From an uncultured Lachnospiraceae bacterium (lineage in GTDB: Bacteria > Bacillota > Clostridia > Lachnospirales > Lachnospiraceae), in assembly GCA_946557105.1 (NCBI GenBank), contig CAMNSZ010000014.1, forward strand, positions 1 through 64,000: a DNA stretch of 64,000 nucleotides. The letters run 5' to 3'. The translations under genes were made by a program, and so were the position numbers. Under the pieces are notes generated by a model. That model did no database searches and was not told where the DNA came from. It saw only the letters and a program-made list of their open reading frames with translations. The first letter of the stretch is position 1. Each line of letters starts with the position of its first letter. Positions 14,299 through 23,585 of the stretch are shown here, in pieces.

Positions 14299-15795
14299 TC
14301 ATTGAATTCTAATACTATTTTTATTATAAATTTGGGCTGCATCTTCGTTAACCCAATTATAGGACTTCTGAAAGTCTCCAAAATATAACGCATAAGGAGG
14401 ACACGAATAGGGAATAAACACAACATCCTCTATGGTGTCATCCTCCAAAATATTCACACGTTCCCGATATTCCTCGTAATACTTTTTAGCGCTTCCGTTC
14501 CTTAAGCTTTTGTATGTGCTGATTGACGACATGGTATCTTTCGCATAGTAGCACATACATGCAAAGACAACGCATGTAGCCAACGCTCCATAAGCAGCCG
14601 TTATAAACGGTACCTTTTTTAACTTTTCAAGCAAACGAAATTTTAACAAAGGAAATCTTCGATGTAAATATCCCAATATATAAAATTCATTACCGAGCAG
14701 CAAAAAAATCAATTGAAACCTATAAATATTTTGTACTCTATATGCGCCCAAAATACCTAAAGCGTATTGGTTCGGCGTAAATTGCGCCGCATATACTCCA
14801 AAGCCGAACAGGACCGCCAATGCAGGGAGGGGAAAACGATATTTCTTTTTCTTAACCAGCTTCCAAAAAAGAGGAAGCATCGCCGCTGCCAAAAGAATCA
14901 TAAACGGCTGCGTCCATGTACATACATATTTGACCGCCTCCAATAGTGACAGACAAACAGCCTTGGCTGCAGAAATCTGCGACTCTTTATTTTCTATTCT
15001 TCGATTCGTTGCACCCGGACTAAATATCGTCAGCAAAAAGGACATCACAAATATCAGCAAATTTATCAAGTAAAACAAACGATGCCTACGCCTTGAAACA
15101 AATGCGTACGCTGCAAAAAAGAAAAATACAAGAAACATAAACAGACCCGTCACAAAATTACCCCCGCCCATGCAGACAGAGAGCAACAAAACAATTGCAT
15201 ATGACGCAAATCGCCTCTTCTTACTATAAATAAATAACAAATTTACCAGCAGAGCTATCGAAACAAGACTCATTGCATAAACGGTAGTATAAGTAACGGC
15301 CCCACTTAGCCAATAAAATGCTTCTACCAGAGATGCCGGTACGGACAAATGATATATCATCACCGGAAAAACCGCGATGCACACCTGCGAAAGAGTTGCG
15401 TCAAAGCCTTTCCTCAAAATAACATATACCAATGCATAATCTGCCGACAGCAAAGGAATTAAGGTTACCAATGTAACAAAAAAATAATTTTCAGCGCCCC
15501 GCAGCGCCAGAAAACTCATTATTGACCAATTTGCAAAATATTGCCCCTGCCATGTTTTCCAGCAGTCAAAAGCATTTTTCATTTGTGCCAGCAAAATATC
15601 CAATATATTCTGCTCTTCCTCATAGGACCCGTTCCAAGCAATATTTAAATATTTATAATCGTCTACCGCCATTACATTATATTTTGAAATCCATAATAAT
15701 GGTATCAGTAATACAATAAGTAATAGGAAAAGTCCAAAGGCTATAAATCTCTCCTGATTTTTTTCCTCCGACATTTTGTTTATAATCCTGCGCAC
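14299..15795 (-). CDS. Polytopic membrane protein, DUF6056-like
   Basis: A 498-aa integral membrane protein with roughly ten to twelve hydrophobic segments, the first at about 16-36. After that segment it has AVDDYKYLNIAW and later KTWQGQYFANWS. A DDY motif plus WQG(T/Q)Y resembles the DUF6056 group, often thought to be related to GT-C glycosyltransferases; activity is not established. The start is GTG at 15795 with AGAGGTG 6 nt upstream. It lies between the rplA terminators and the rplJ promoter on the same strand, so it is an extra gene within the ribosomal block. A role in surface glycan assembly is inference. Confidence 0.6.
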   Translation of the reverse strand: MRRIINKMSEEKNQERFIAFGLFLLLIVLLIPLLWISKYNVMAVDDYKYLNIAWNGSYEEEQNILDILLAQMKNAFDCWKTWQGQYFANWSIMSFLALRGAENYFFVTLVTLIPLLSADYALVYVILRKGFDATLSQVCIAVFPVMIYHLSVPASLVEAFYWLSGAVTYTTVYAMSLVSIALLVNLLFIYSKKRRFASYAIVLLLSVCMGGGNFVTGLFMFLVFFFFAAYAFVSRRRHRLFYLINLLIFVMSFLLTIFSPGATNRRIENKESQISAAKAVCLSLLEAVKYVCTWTQPFMILLAAAMLPLFWKLVKKKKYRFPLPALAVLFGFGVYAAQFTPNQYALGILGAYRVQNIYRFQLIFLLLGNEFYILGYLHRRFPLLKFRLLEKLKKVPFITAAYGALATCVVFACMCYYAKDTMSSISTYKSLRNGSAKKYYEEYRERVNILEDDTIEDVVFIPYSCPPYALYFGDFQKSYNWVNEDAAQIYNKNSIRIQ

Positions 15796-15969
15796 GTTTC
15801 ACCTCTGCCGACAAACTAAAGTAATTGTAATGAATCTTTCCCTCCGCCTTTACTCAACTATTGTTTATTTTTTACCAAAACATTAAAAATATTTCTTATA
15901 TTTCTTCCGTCCGTCTTATGCGCTTCTATCAAGCCGTTTTTTCATATTTGAAGCGCTTATTGCAAACAA

Positions 15970-15998
15970 AAAAGCAAGACCATAAAAGTCTTGCTTTT
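15970..15998 (-). terminator. Second terminator downstream of rplA
   Basis: An 11-bp stem (AAAAGCAAGAC / GTCTTGCTTTT) with a 7-nt loop is followed on the minus strand by a run of seven T. It lies in the 302-bp gap between rplA and the DUF6056-like gene, which holds these two hairpins and no gene. Confidence 0.8.
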
Positions 15999-16055
15999 CC
16001 TAAAAGAATCCGCTCCTAATCTACTCAAGCACATTGTATTCACAGCAATTAAATC

Positions 16056-16090
16056 AAAAAGGGAAATGCACGGCTGCACTTCCCCTTTTA
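16056..16090 (-). terminator. Terminator after rplA
   Basis: A long imperfect stem (AAAAGGGGAAGTGCA paired with TGCATTTCCCTTTT) starts 8 bp after the rplA stop and is followed on the minus strand by TTTTTGATT. Confidence 0.75.
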
Positions 16091-16097
16091 GATCCGT

Positions 16098-16787
16098 TTA
16101 GAATTTTGCAACGCTAACCTTTACTCCGGGACCCATAGTACTGGTCAGGGTTATGCTTCTCAGATACTGACCCTTCAGCGCACTGGGCTTAGCCTTTACA
16201 ATAGCGTCCATAAGTGCATTAAAGTTTTCCTGCAAAGCCTCTTCCGTAAAGGAAGCCTTTCCCACAGGAACATGAACTATGTTTGTCTTGTCCAGTCTGT
16301 ACTCAATCTTACCTGCCTTGATATCGGCGATAGCCTTTGCCACGTCCATAGTCACGGTTCCCGCCTTAGGATTCGGCATAAGTCCCTTAGGACCCAAAAC
16401 CTTACCGAGACGTCCGACAACACCCATCATATCAGGGGTAGCCACTACTACGTCAAAATCAAGCCATCCGTCGTTCTGAATCTTGGGAATCAGCTCTTCG
16501 CCGCCCACATAATCCGCGCCGGCAGCTTCCGCCTCATTCAGCTTATCACCTTTTGCAAATACCAATACCTTAACGGTCTTACCGGTTCCGTTAGGCAGTA
16601 CCACCGCACCTCTTATCTGCTGCTCGGCATGACGTCCGTCGCAGCCGGTTCTGATGTGTACTTCAATAGTCTCGTCAAATTTTGCAGTTGCAGTCTTCTT
16701 AACGAGTGCAATCGCATCGTCAGGCTCATAGAACATTGTTCTGTCTACAAGCTTAGCAACCTCGGCATATTTCTTACCATGTTTCAT
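16098..16787 (-). CDS. rplA: 50S ribosomal protein L1
   Basis: L1-stalk protein of 229 aa that binds 23S rRNA and assists release of deacylated tRNA. The family motif [16 protein letters not shown] is present, with [11 protein letters not shown] at the C-terminus. The ATG at 16787 is chosen over an upstream in-frame ATG because AGGAGG is only 6 nt away and it gives the standard N-terminus MKHGKKY. It follows rplK by 120 bp. Confidence 0.98.
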   Translation of the reverse strand: MKHGKKYAEVAKLVDRTMFYEPDDAIALVKKTATAKFDETIEVHIRTGCDGRHAEQQIRGAVVLPNGTGKTVKVLVFAKGDKLNEAEAAGADYVGGEELIPKIQNDGWLDFDVVVATPDMMGVVGRLGKVLGPKGLMPNPKAGTVTMDVAKAIADIKAGKIEYRLDKTNIVHVPVGKASFTEEALQENFNALMDAIVKAKPSALKGQYLRSITLTSTMGPGVKVSVAKF

Positions 16788-16907
16788 TATTTTACCTCCT
16801 AGGTTCCAGCGACAATTTTCATTGTCTCCCAATCATTTATAATTACAGTCTCCAATGTGAACGAAAGGTTCCGAACGTCTGTTGAACATACCGAAATCCT
16901 TACACGC

Positions 16908-17333
16908 CTAGTCCTCTACAACAATACCCATACTACGCGCGGTACCTGCGATCATACTCATTGCCGCCTCCAGACTTGCAGCATTCAGATCAGGCATCTT
17001 TAACTCTGCGATTTCCTGAACCTTTGCCTTGGAAATGGTAGCAACCTTAGTCTTGTTGGGTACACCCGAACCGGACTTAATATTGCAAGCCTTCTTTAAC
17101 AATACGGCTGCAGGAGGAGTCTTTGTAACGAAACTAAAGCTTCTGTCTGCGTATACGGTAATTACCACGGGAATAATAACATCACCCTTGTCTGCCGTCC
17201 TTGCGTTAAACTGCTTTGTAAACTCAACAATGTTCACACCATGCTGTCCAAGCGCTGGACCAACTGGTGGAGCCGGTGTTGCTTTACCGGCAGGAATCTG
17301 TAACTTAATATATCCTTCTACTTTCTTTGCCAT
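16908..17333 (-). CDS. rplK: 50S ribosomal protein L11
   Basis: Protein of the GTPase-associated centre, 141 aa, also needed for RelA activation in stringent response. It contains the N-terminal [20 protein letters not shown] and the C-terminal [12 protein letters not shown]. The N-terminal proline-rich patch where thiostrepton resistance changes occur is intact. AGGAGG precedes the ATG. A 183-bp gap separates it from nusG. That gap has a GGATACC/GGTATCC stem and a CGGGG/CCCCG stem but no clear terminator. Confidence 0.98.
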   Translation of the reverse strand: MAKKVEGYIKLQIPAGKATPAPPVGPALGQHGVNIVEFTKQFNARTADKGDVIIPVVITVYADRSFSFVTKTPPAAVLLKKACNIKSGSGVPNKTKVATISKAKVQEIAELKMPDLNAASLEAAMSMIAGTARSMGIVVED

Positions 17334-17516
17334 TGTGGCACCTCCTATAATGTGGTAAATCGGCGCAGGTACTGCGTAAAAACGCCCCTGCTCCCACTCG
17401 GATACCTGTTTTTGCCTCCGGTATCCCCTTCGTGTTGCATGAATTGCTCATTTATATTTTAGCGGGGCACAAAATTATACCCCGAAAAATATCTCCATCA
17501 TAAAACTGTTTTAAAT

Positions 17517-18035
17517 TCAAAGCTTTCTAACCTCTGCAAAACTAATCTCCACAGGGGTTTCCCTGCCGAACAGCTCCACATTGATCGTAGCGGTCTGTTT
17601 GCTGAAGTCAAGCTTCTGAACAACACCCACGGTATCCTTCCAGACGCCTGCCACCACTGCGATACTGTCGCCCTCCGCAAAATCAATGGAAACGTTCTCT
17701 GTCTTGATTCCTAATGGCTTCATCTCAGCTTCCGTAAGAGGAACGGGCTTGCTTCCCGGTCCTACAAATCCGGTCACGCCGCGGGTATTACGAACAACAT
17801 ACCAAGTATCGTCATTCATCTCCATATTGAGGAGCACATATCCCGGAAACATTTTCTTCTGAACGGTCTTTCTGGCGCCGTTCTTCAATTCCACCACTTC
17901 CTGCAGCGGAACCCGCACCTCCAAAATCTGCTCTGCAAGGTGCTTGTTGTTCTCGATAGTCTTCTCAATATTGGCTTTGACCTTATTTTCATATCCTGAA
18001 TAGGTATGAACCACATACCATTTTGCCTCTGCCAT
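17517..18035 (-). CDS. nusG: Transcription termination/antitermination factor NusG
   Basis: Universal elongation factor of 172 aa. The N-terminal NGN domain begins AKWYVVHTYSGYENKVKANI and contacts the polymerase clamp. The C-terminal KOW domain contains GDSIAVVAGVWKDTVGVVQ and partners with S10 or Rho. It lies 15 bp downstream of secE, the conserved secE-nusG arrangement. Length is typical. No extra domain as in LoaP or RfaH-like paralogues. Confidence 0.97.
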   Translation of the reverse strand: MAEAKWYVVHTYSGYENKVKANIEKTIENNKHLAEQILEVRVPLQEVVELKNGARKTVQKKMFPGYVLLNMEMNDDTWYVVRNTRGVTGFVGPGSKPVPLTEAEMKPLGIKTENVSIDFAEGDSIAVVAGVWKDTVGVVQKLDFSKQTATINVELFGRETPVEISFAEVRKL

Positions 18036-18050
18036 ACAATCGCCCTCGCT

Positions 18051-18254
18051 CTATATTGATGTTAAAAAATCAACTCCATACATAACTATATAGTCCAAAA
18101 TGGCAATGATAACTCCCATAACGACTGATATTACCACCACCGCAATAGACTGCTTTAATGTGGATTGTTTGTCCGGCCATGAAATTTTCTTAAATTCAGA
18201 TTTAACACCCTTGAAAAAACCGGGGCGCGCCTGCTTTTCTGCGGAATCTCCCAT
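18051..18254 (-). CDS. secE: Preprotein translocase subunit SecE
   Basis: Small SecYEG subunit of 67 aa in the cytoplasmic membrane. It has an amphipathic cytoplasmic helix (EFKKISWPDKQSTLKQS) and one transmembrane helix at about 37-60, as expected for the short Gram-positive form. AGGAGG lies 5 nt before the ATG. It lies between rpmG and nusG. Confidence 0.95.
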   Translation of the reverse strand: MGDSAEKQARPGFFKGVKSEFKKISWPDKQSTLKQSIAVVVISVVMGVIIAILDYIVMYGVDFLTSI

Positions 18255-18282
18255 CTTGACCTCCTAAATATAGAACGGCTGA

Positions 18283-18432
18283 TTATTTGGTTTCTTTGTG
18301 CATTGTATGAGTCTTACAAAATCTACAATATTTCTTGGTTTCCATTCTGTCAGGATGTGTCTTCTTATCCTTGGTAGTATTGTAGTTACGCTGCTTGCAT
18401 TCGGTACATGCCAATGTAATTTTTGTACGCAT
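18283..18432 (-). CDS. rpmG: 50S ribosomal protein L33
   Basis: Small zinc-ribbon ribosomal protein of 49 aa. Two CxxC pairs are present ([10 protein letters not shown] and YCRFCKTH), so this is the zinc-binding C+ form. The ATG at 18432 has GGAGG 7 nt upstream; a longer in-frame extension upstream has no ribosome site. It is first in the transcript rpmG-secE-nusG. Confidence 0.96.
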   Translation of the reverse strand: MRTKITLACTECKQRNYNTTKDKKTHPDRMETKKYCRFCKTHTMHKETK

Positions 18433-18508
18433 TTGTCTACCTCCACATATTTTGTGATTCTCTAAAATTAAGCATAAAAAAAAGACATAAAACTTATCTC
18501 GCTTGCTT

Positions 18509-18537
18509 ACTATAACATAGTTACAGGCAGGAGTCAA
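18509..18537 (-). promoter_or_regulatory. Sigma-A promoter for rpmG-secE-nusG
   Basis: On the minus strand, -35 TTGACT (18532-18537) and -10 TATAGT (18509-18514) have a 17-bp spacer, about 75 bp before rpmG. Confidence 0.8.
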
Positions 18538-18670
18538 CTGTTTTTTTGCAGGTCGGGCTTTCTCTTTTTCATTTCTCCGCTCATGCGGAATCCGCCGTTA
18601 TCTCTGTATTCATATTATGTTATTATGTGTTGAAACCATATGTATTTTTACTGTTTTTCCCCATGGCCTC

Positions 18671-18699
18671 TTGCTTCCCTGTCGGTTTTGTGCTACACT
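18671..18699 (+). promoter_or_regulatory. Weak candidate promoter for the FliD-like gene
   Basis: TTGCTT (18671-18676) and TACACT (18694-18699) are 17 bp apart. No sigma-28 motif of the TAAA-N15-GCCGATAA type was found before this gene, so it may not follow the late flagellar regulon. Confidence 0.3.
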
Positions 18700-18817
18700 G
18701 TACGTATGAAAGTGGATTATTATGCGCATTAACATGCTCGTACATACAATTGATTAATATAGAACAACAATAACAACCATTTATCACTGGATTTCAGGGA
18801 AGAAAGGAGGTATGGCA

Positions 18818-20113
18818 ATGGGCATTGCACTGAACACAGTCTACAATAATTTTTTATCCACTTATACGCCAAAGAGCATTACACGCTATGACGCTCACAA
18901 AAAGAGTGAACTCCGCAATGTTTATAATTCCATTGTCAAATTAAATAAAGAATCTCCCTGGTATCTCCCTACCACCAATAAAGTCACACAGCTTTATGCG
19001 GTAGACATTAAGGAAAATGCCCGCGATTTGCATAATACCCTTGCACAGCTGGGCGGTCTTGAGGAAAACGGTCTTTTCAGCAAGAAGAGCGCTTACTCAA
19101 CCGACGAAGGTATAGCGGCAGCCACCTTTATCGGCTCCCAGTCTCCCGAGGAGACAATACCTGATTATGCCTTGGAAGTGCGTTCTCTGGCTTCCTCTCA
19201 AGAAAACATGGGGCTTTTCCTGAATGATACCAAGGTGCAGCTTAAGCCCGATACCTACTCTTTTGACGTAGCTATCAACGACATGAATTATGAATTTCAA
19301 TTTTCCATCGGCGAGGGTGAGACTAACCGCGACGTACAGGAGCGGCTTGTGCGTCTGATTAATAATTCCGGCATTGGCATCAAGGCTTCTTTAACGGAAG
19401 CCGACTCCCAGACCTCAATCCGCATGGAATCCGAAGCCACCGGTATTCCCTTAGGTAAATCGAGGATATTTACCGTTAGTGACCATCATACCGGCAAGGC
19501 CTCCGGCGCGGTAGATTATTTTGGTTTAAATTATACCAGCCGCGAGGCGTCCAATGCCCGTTTTCTCATCAACGGTGAGGAACACTCTGCGTCCTCCAAC
19601 CATTTTACTATAAAAAAACAGTTTGATGTGAAGCTTAAGGGCGTCAGTGGAGATGACGAGCCGGTCCGGATAGGATTGAAACCGGATTTGGAATCCCTGA
19701 CCGACAATGTGGTTCATCTGATTGGCGGCTATAACGACTTTGTGAAGGCAGTTTCCTCTTATTTGGATTCTCAGTCAAAAAGCAGGCAGCTGGTGCATGA
19801 AATGCAGGGGATTGCTTCTCTCTACCACAATTCTCTGGAGTCCATGGGAGTACAGCTCACAGAGGACAGCACCTTAAAGGTTGATACAGATATGCTTCGG
19901 GAAACCGCACGACAGTCGGATGACATCTCGGAGACCTTCGGCTACCTGAAGGATTTTTCACGTTCCCTGTTTCGCAAGAGCAATCAGATTTCTCTGAATC
20001 CCATGAATTATGTGGAAAAAACCGTTGTAGCTTACAAAAATCCGGGGCACAATTTTGTAAGCCCTTATGCTACCAGCGCATACAGCGGCATGATGTTTAA
20101 CGGATATTGTTAA
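18818..20113 (+). CDS. FliD-like flagellar cap-related protein, orphan paralogue
   Basis: A 431-aa protein with FliD-type elements. Residues about 115-220 have an N-terminal-cap-like pattern (YALEVRSLASSQ, then a beta-rich stretch). A flagellin-IN-like segment (NARFLINGEEHSASSNHFTI) follows. LTDNVVHLIGGYNDFVKAVSS and a C-terminal helical part resemble the FliD C-terminal domain. The first ATG (18812) is only 1 nt from GGAGG; the second (18818) has 7-nt spacing and is preferred. It is a single gene facing away from the ribosomal block and 4 kb from the flagellar operon, which has its own larger fliD. The function is unknown; a secreted cap-like or adhesin-like role is inference. Confidence 0.65.
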   Translation: MGIALNTVYNNFLSTYTPKSITRYDAHKKSELRNVYNSIVKLNKESPWYLPTTNKVTQLYAVDIKENARDLHNTLAQLGGLEENGLFSKKSAYSTDEGIAAATFIGSQSPEETIPDYALEVRSLASSQENMGLFLNDTKVQLKPDTYSFDVAINDMNYEFQFSIGEGETNRDVQERLVRLINNSGIGIKASLTEADSQTSIRMESEATGIPLGKSRIFTVSDHHTGKASGAVDYFGLNYTSREASNARFLINGEEHSASSNHFTIKKQFDVKLKGVSGDDEPVRIGLKPDLESLTDNVVHLIGGYNDFVKAVSSYLDSQSKSRQLVHEMQGIASLYHNSLESMGVQLTEDSTLKVDTDMLRETARQSDDISETFGYLKDFSRSLFRKSNQISLNPMNYVEKTVVAYKNPGHNFVSPYATSAYSGMMFNGYC

Positions 20114-20195
20114 AGAATGCTTTGCATTCTTCCCTTACAAAAGCGAAATTTACAATATTATAAAAGCTTTTGCATTATAAATGTTTCCGTATCAT

Positions 20196-20234
20196 AAAAG
20201 CTTCCGCGTACCTTGATAACGTGGAAGCTTTTTT
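20196..20234. terminator. Bidirectional terminator between convergent genes
   Basis: A 14-bp stem (AAAAGCTTCCGCGT / ACGTGGAAGCTTTT, one G-T pair) is followed by T-runs in the plus direction and flanked by A/T in the other. It separates the FliD-like gene from the carboxyltransferase gene. Confidence 0.8.
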
Positions 20235-20243
20235 ATATTCCGG

Positions 20244-21869
20244 TTATAGGGGAATATTCCCGTGCTTTTTTTTAGGTATCTCGATATTTTTCGTCTTTAG
20301 TATCTTCAGTGCCGAAAGAATTTTATCTCTGGATTCCTCAGGCTTAATCACTTCGTTCACATACCCTCTTGCAGCAGCCACATAGGGATTCAAAAAACGT
20401 TCCTCATATTCCTTTTTGCACTGCTTTCTCATTGCCTCCGGGTCTGCCGCAGCTTTTATTTTTCTCTTAAAGGCAATATTCACCGCACCGTCCGCTCCCA
20501 TAACAGCGATCTCTGCAATGGGCCATGCATACACTATGTCCGCTCCCATTTCCTTGGAGTTCATGGCAATATACGCTCCCCCGTATGCCTTTCTCATAAT
20601 CAGTGAAATCTTAGGTACGGTAGCCTCGGAATATGCATAAAGCACCTTTGCTCCATGGCGTATGATACCGTTATGCTCCTGTGCCGTTCCCGGCAGAAAG
20701 GCCGGAACATCTACCAAAGTCACCAGCGGAACATTAAAGCAGTCGCAAAAACGAATAAAACGCGCCATTTTATCTGAGGCATGATAATCCAACGAGCCGC
20801 ACATACTGCTTGGCTGATTTGCCACAAAGCCTACGCTCTCCCCCGCCATTCTGGCAAAGCCCACCACCACGTTCGTAGCAAATTGGCTCTGTACCTCGAA
20901 AAAGCTTGATGTATCCGCAATACACTGAATTACTTTCTTTACATCATAAGCGTTACGTGAATTATCCGGAACAATATCCCTCAATCCTGCGCAGGGATTT
21001 TCCGCTTTTTTCTCCAGCACGTTTTTACGCAGCGTCAGCTTATTAAGCATTCTGTTGACAGAAAACAATAAAGATTCCTTTTCCTCAATGCTCTTCACCA
21101 TCGGCGCTTTTGTCTCAAAGCTGCTGGGGAGATAGGACAAAAGCTTTCGGACGCCCATCAGGCACTCGCCCTCGGAATCATATGTAAAATGAGACACCCC
21201 GCTTTTCTTTGCATGCACATCGGCGCCGCCCAGCTCTTCCACACTGACTTCTTCATTAATCACCGTTTTAACCACATTTGGACCGGTTATAAACATTTTC
21301 GATATATCCTTGACCATAAAAATGAAATCACAGATAGCCGGCGCATAACAGGCTCCGCCTGAACAAGGGCCTAAAATTACGGCTATCTGAGGAATCATGC
21401 CCGAAGCCTTTGTGTGTCTGAGGAACATTCCGCTATAACCGCTTAAAGAGGATATCCCTTCTTCGATTCTGGCTCCTCCGCTGTCATTGATACAGATAAA
21501 GGGCGCTTTCATCTCCATAGCCATATCTTGAATTTTGGTAAACTTCAAGGAATGAATTTCTCCCAGGGTACCCCCTATCACGGTAAAATCCTCGCTTGCC
21601 ACAAACACGCATCTTCCGTCAATTTCACCATAACCCGTCACAATGCCGTCGCCCGGCACACGACGCTTATCCAAATCAAAATCATCAATTCTCGACTCCA
21701 TGAAAGCGTCTATCTCTACAAAGGTTCCCTTATCCAACAAAATATCAATACGTTCTCTGGCCGTCAGCTTTCCCTGACTATGCTGCTTATCCATTTTAAG
21801 CTGTCCGCCGCCTGCGGCAGCCTTCCCTCTTCTGTCATCCAAATCATGTATCGCTTCATCCCAGTTCAT
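20244..21869 (-). CDS. Biotin-dependent acyl-CoA carboxyltransferase subunit
   Basis: A 541-aa two-domain carboxyltransferase of the propionyl-CoA carboxylase beta / methylmalonyl-CoA decarboxylase alpha family, moving CO2 between carboxybiotin and an acyl-CoA. N-half motifs: KLTARERIDILLDKGTF, SGGARIEEG and GPCSGGACYAPAICDF. C-half motif: RKAYGGAYIAMNS. Such genes are normally next to a biotin carrier and a biotin carboxylase or sodium-pump subunit; none is nearby, so partners must be encoded elsewhere and the substrate is uncertain. The ATG at 21869 overlaps the stop of a three-codon ATG AGG ATA TGA minicistron that has a GGAGG site, which could couple translation. Confidence 0.85.
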   Translation of the reverse strand: MNWDEAIHDLDDRRGKAAAGGGQLKMDKQHSQGKLTARERIDILLDKGTFVEIDAFMESRIDDFDLDKRRVPGDGIVTGYGEIDGRCVFVASEDFTVIGGTLGEIHSLKFTKIQDMAMEMKAPFICINDSGGARIEEGISSLSGYSGMFLRHTKASGMIPQIAVILGPCSGGACYAPAICDFIFMVKDISKMFITGPNVVKTVINEEVSVEELGGADVHAKKSGVSHFTYDSEGECLMGVRKLLSYLPSSFETKAPMVKSIEEKESLLFSVNRMLNKLTLRKNVLEKKAENPCAGLRDIVPDNSRNAYDVKKVIQCIADTSSFFEVQSQFATNVVVGFARMAGESVGFVANQPSSMCGSLDYHASDKMARFIRFCDCFNVPLVTLVDVPAFLPGTAQEHNGIIRHGAKVLYAYSEATVPKISLIMRKAYGGAYIAMNSKEMGADIVYAWPIAEIAVMGADGAVNIAFKRKIKAAADPEAMRKQCKKEYEERFLNPYVAAARGYVNEVIKPEESRDKILSALKILKTKNIEIPKKKHGNIPL

Positions 21870-21999
21870 ATCCTCATTAAGCCTCCAACAATTTTCTGTT
21901 CTGCTTTGGCAGCATTTAAATTACTTTGTAAACCTTACTATTTGATTGTCTATTTATTTGACTTTCAAACTATTTTATATAATAACAGGCTTACACAAA

Positions 22000-22034
22000 A
22001 AAGGCAAGTAGATTTTTTCAATCTACCTGCCTTT
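22000..22034 (-). terminator. Terminator overlapping the end of glf
   Basis: A 15-bp stem with one mismatch (AAAGGCAGGTAGATT / AATCTACTTGCCTTT) contains the glf stop codon and is followed on the minus strand by a T-run. Confidence 0.8.
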
Positions 22035-23150
22035 ATCAATCTGTGCCTGCGCCATATCCAATGCCGCTTCAATCACCTTATCCATGTCATAGTAACGATA
22101 CTGCCCCAGCCTGCCTCCGAACAAAACCTTCCCTTCCTTCGCAGCAAGCTCCTGATACAGTCCGAACAAGGTATCGTTTCTCTCATCATTAATAGGATAA
22201 TAAGGCTCGTCGCCCTTCTTCCAATTTACGGGATACTCTCTTGTGATAACGGTGCCCTTTCCGGTACCAAACTCAAAATGCTTATGCTCTATTATCCGGG
22301 TGAAGGGTACTTCCCTTTCCGTGTAATTAACCACTGCATTGCCCTGATAATTGTCACAATCCGCAAGATATTCCTCCTCAAACCGCAAAGAGCGGTATTG
22401 CAGCTCTCCCAGCTGATAGTCAAAATATTCGTCAATCATACCGGTGTAAAGCACCGTTCCAAATTCATCGGGTTCTTTCCTCCCGGCATTGTCCGCAAGG
22501 AATTTCCGATAGGAAATCCCAAGCCGTACCGGAATATCTTCCAAAAGCTTTTCTATAATACCGGTATATCCGCCTATAGGAATACCCTGAAATCTATCGG
22601 TAAAATAATTGTTATCATAGGTAAAGCGTACGGGAAGCCTTTTAATAATAAATGCCGGCAAATCTCGGCAATCCCTTCCCCACTGCTTCTCCGTGTAACC
22701 CTTCACTAATTTTTCGTAAACGTCGCGCCCCACCAGAGAGAGCGCCTGTTCCTCCAGATTCCGCGGCTTAAGCACCGCCTCCTTTTGACGCTGCTCCTCG
22801 ATTCTTTCCATAGCCTCGTCAGGAGTGCGAATGCTCCAAAGCCTGCTGAAGGTATTCATATTAAAAGGCATATTGTAAAGCTCATTCTTGTATATGGCAA
22901 TGGGAGAATTTATATAATGATTAAATTCCGCAAATTGATTCACATAATCCCACACCCTCCGGCTGGAGGTATGAAAAATATGCGCTCCATATTTATGGAC
23001 CTGAATACCCATCTCTTCTTTCGTGTAGATATTCCCTCCAATATTTTCCCTCTTATCAATACATAAACAGCTTCTTCCTGCCTTTTTCATTTCATGGGCA
23101 AACACTGCGCCAAAAAGACCGGTTCCGACAACTAGATAATCATAATTCAT
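22023..23150 (-). CDS. glf: UDP-galactopyranose mutase
   Basis: FAD enzyme of 375 aa that converts UDP-galactopyranose to UDP-galactofuranose for cell-surface glycans. The Rossmann motif YLVVGTGLFGAVFAHEM is at the N-terminus. IGGNIYTKE and HKYGAHIFHTS (flavin and substrate contacts) and the C-terminal FGGRLGQYRYYDMDKVI are family hallmarks. The ATG at 23150 begins one base after the stop of the upstream HTH gene and has only a weak ribosome site, so translation is probably coupled to that gene. Confidence 0.95.
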   Translation of the reverse strand: MNYDYLVVGTGLFGAVFAHEMKKAGRSCLCIDKRENIGGNIYTKEEMGIQVHKYGAHIFHTSSRRVWDYVNQFAEFNHYINSPIAIYKNELYNMPFNMNTFSRLWSIRTPDEAMERIEEQRQKEAVLKPRNLEEQALSLVGRDVYEKLVKGYTEKQWGRDCRDLPAFIIKRLPVRFTYDNNYFTDRFQGIPIGGYTGIIEKLLEDIPVRLGISYRKFLADNAGRKEPDEFGTVLYTGMIDEYFDYQLGELQYRSLRFEEEYLADCDNYQGNAVVNYTEREVPFTRIIEHKHFEFGTGKGTVITREYPVNWKKGDEPYYPINDERNDTLFGLYQELAAKEGKVLFGGRLGQYRYYDMDKVIEAALDMAQAQIDKGR

Positions 23151-23151
23151 A

Positions 23152-23502
23152 TTATTTGCTCTTCTTGCCCTTCGCCTTGTACTTGTCAATCTGAACGAAA
23201 TCATCCATAAGCTCTAAAATCTTATCACGTCCGTCCTGATTCAATTTTACATAGTACTGCATAACACGATTTTCCAAAAGCTGTGCCCCTAAAGAGGTAT
23301 CTCTCTCCAAGGAGGAAAAATCCACAGGGTTTAAGCTAAGCTTATCGCACATTCTGATAACCGTTCCGTAAGCCATACCCTCTATACCGCGCTCCAAAGC
23401 AGTTACTAACGTACTGTAAGGAATATTCATTTCCATTGCGAACTGACGCACACTACGATACTGCCTCAAAATTTCTTTCTTTAAAATCTCTGCTTTTGTC
23501 AT
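23152..23502 (-). CDS. Small Cro/C1-type HTH DNA-binding protein
   Basis: A 116-aa protein. An XRE-type helix-turn-helix lies at about 14-65 (SVRQFAMEMNIPYSTLVTALER then GTVIRMCDKLSLNPVDFSSL). A helical segment follows and the tail is lysine-rich (KYKAKGKKSK). The ATG at 23502 has GGAGGAGAG upstream. A good promoter lies at 23546-23574, and glf starts one base downstream, so it is probably the regulator of its own glf operon. Targets are unknown. Confidence 0.8.
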   Translation of the reverse strand: MTKAEILKKEILRQYRSVRQFAMEMNIPYSTLVTALERGIEGMAYGTVIRMCDKLSLNPVDFSSLERDTSLGAQLLENRVMQYYVKLNQDGRDKILELMDDFVQIDKYKAKGKKSK

Positions 23503-23545
23503 TATTCTCTCCTCCAAACTGTCTGTCTAAACTGTGTACAAATTT

Positions 23546-23574
23546 AATATACGGTATTTCGTGTGCCTTTTCAA
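23546..23574 (-). promoter_or_regulatory. Sigma-A promoter for the HTH-glf operon
   Basis: On the minus strand, -35 TTGAAA (23569-23574) and -10 TATATT (23546-23551) have a 17-bp spacer. Confidence 0.7.
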
Positions 23575-23585
23575 GACTTATTATG

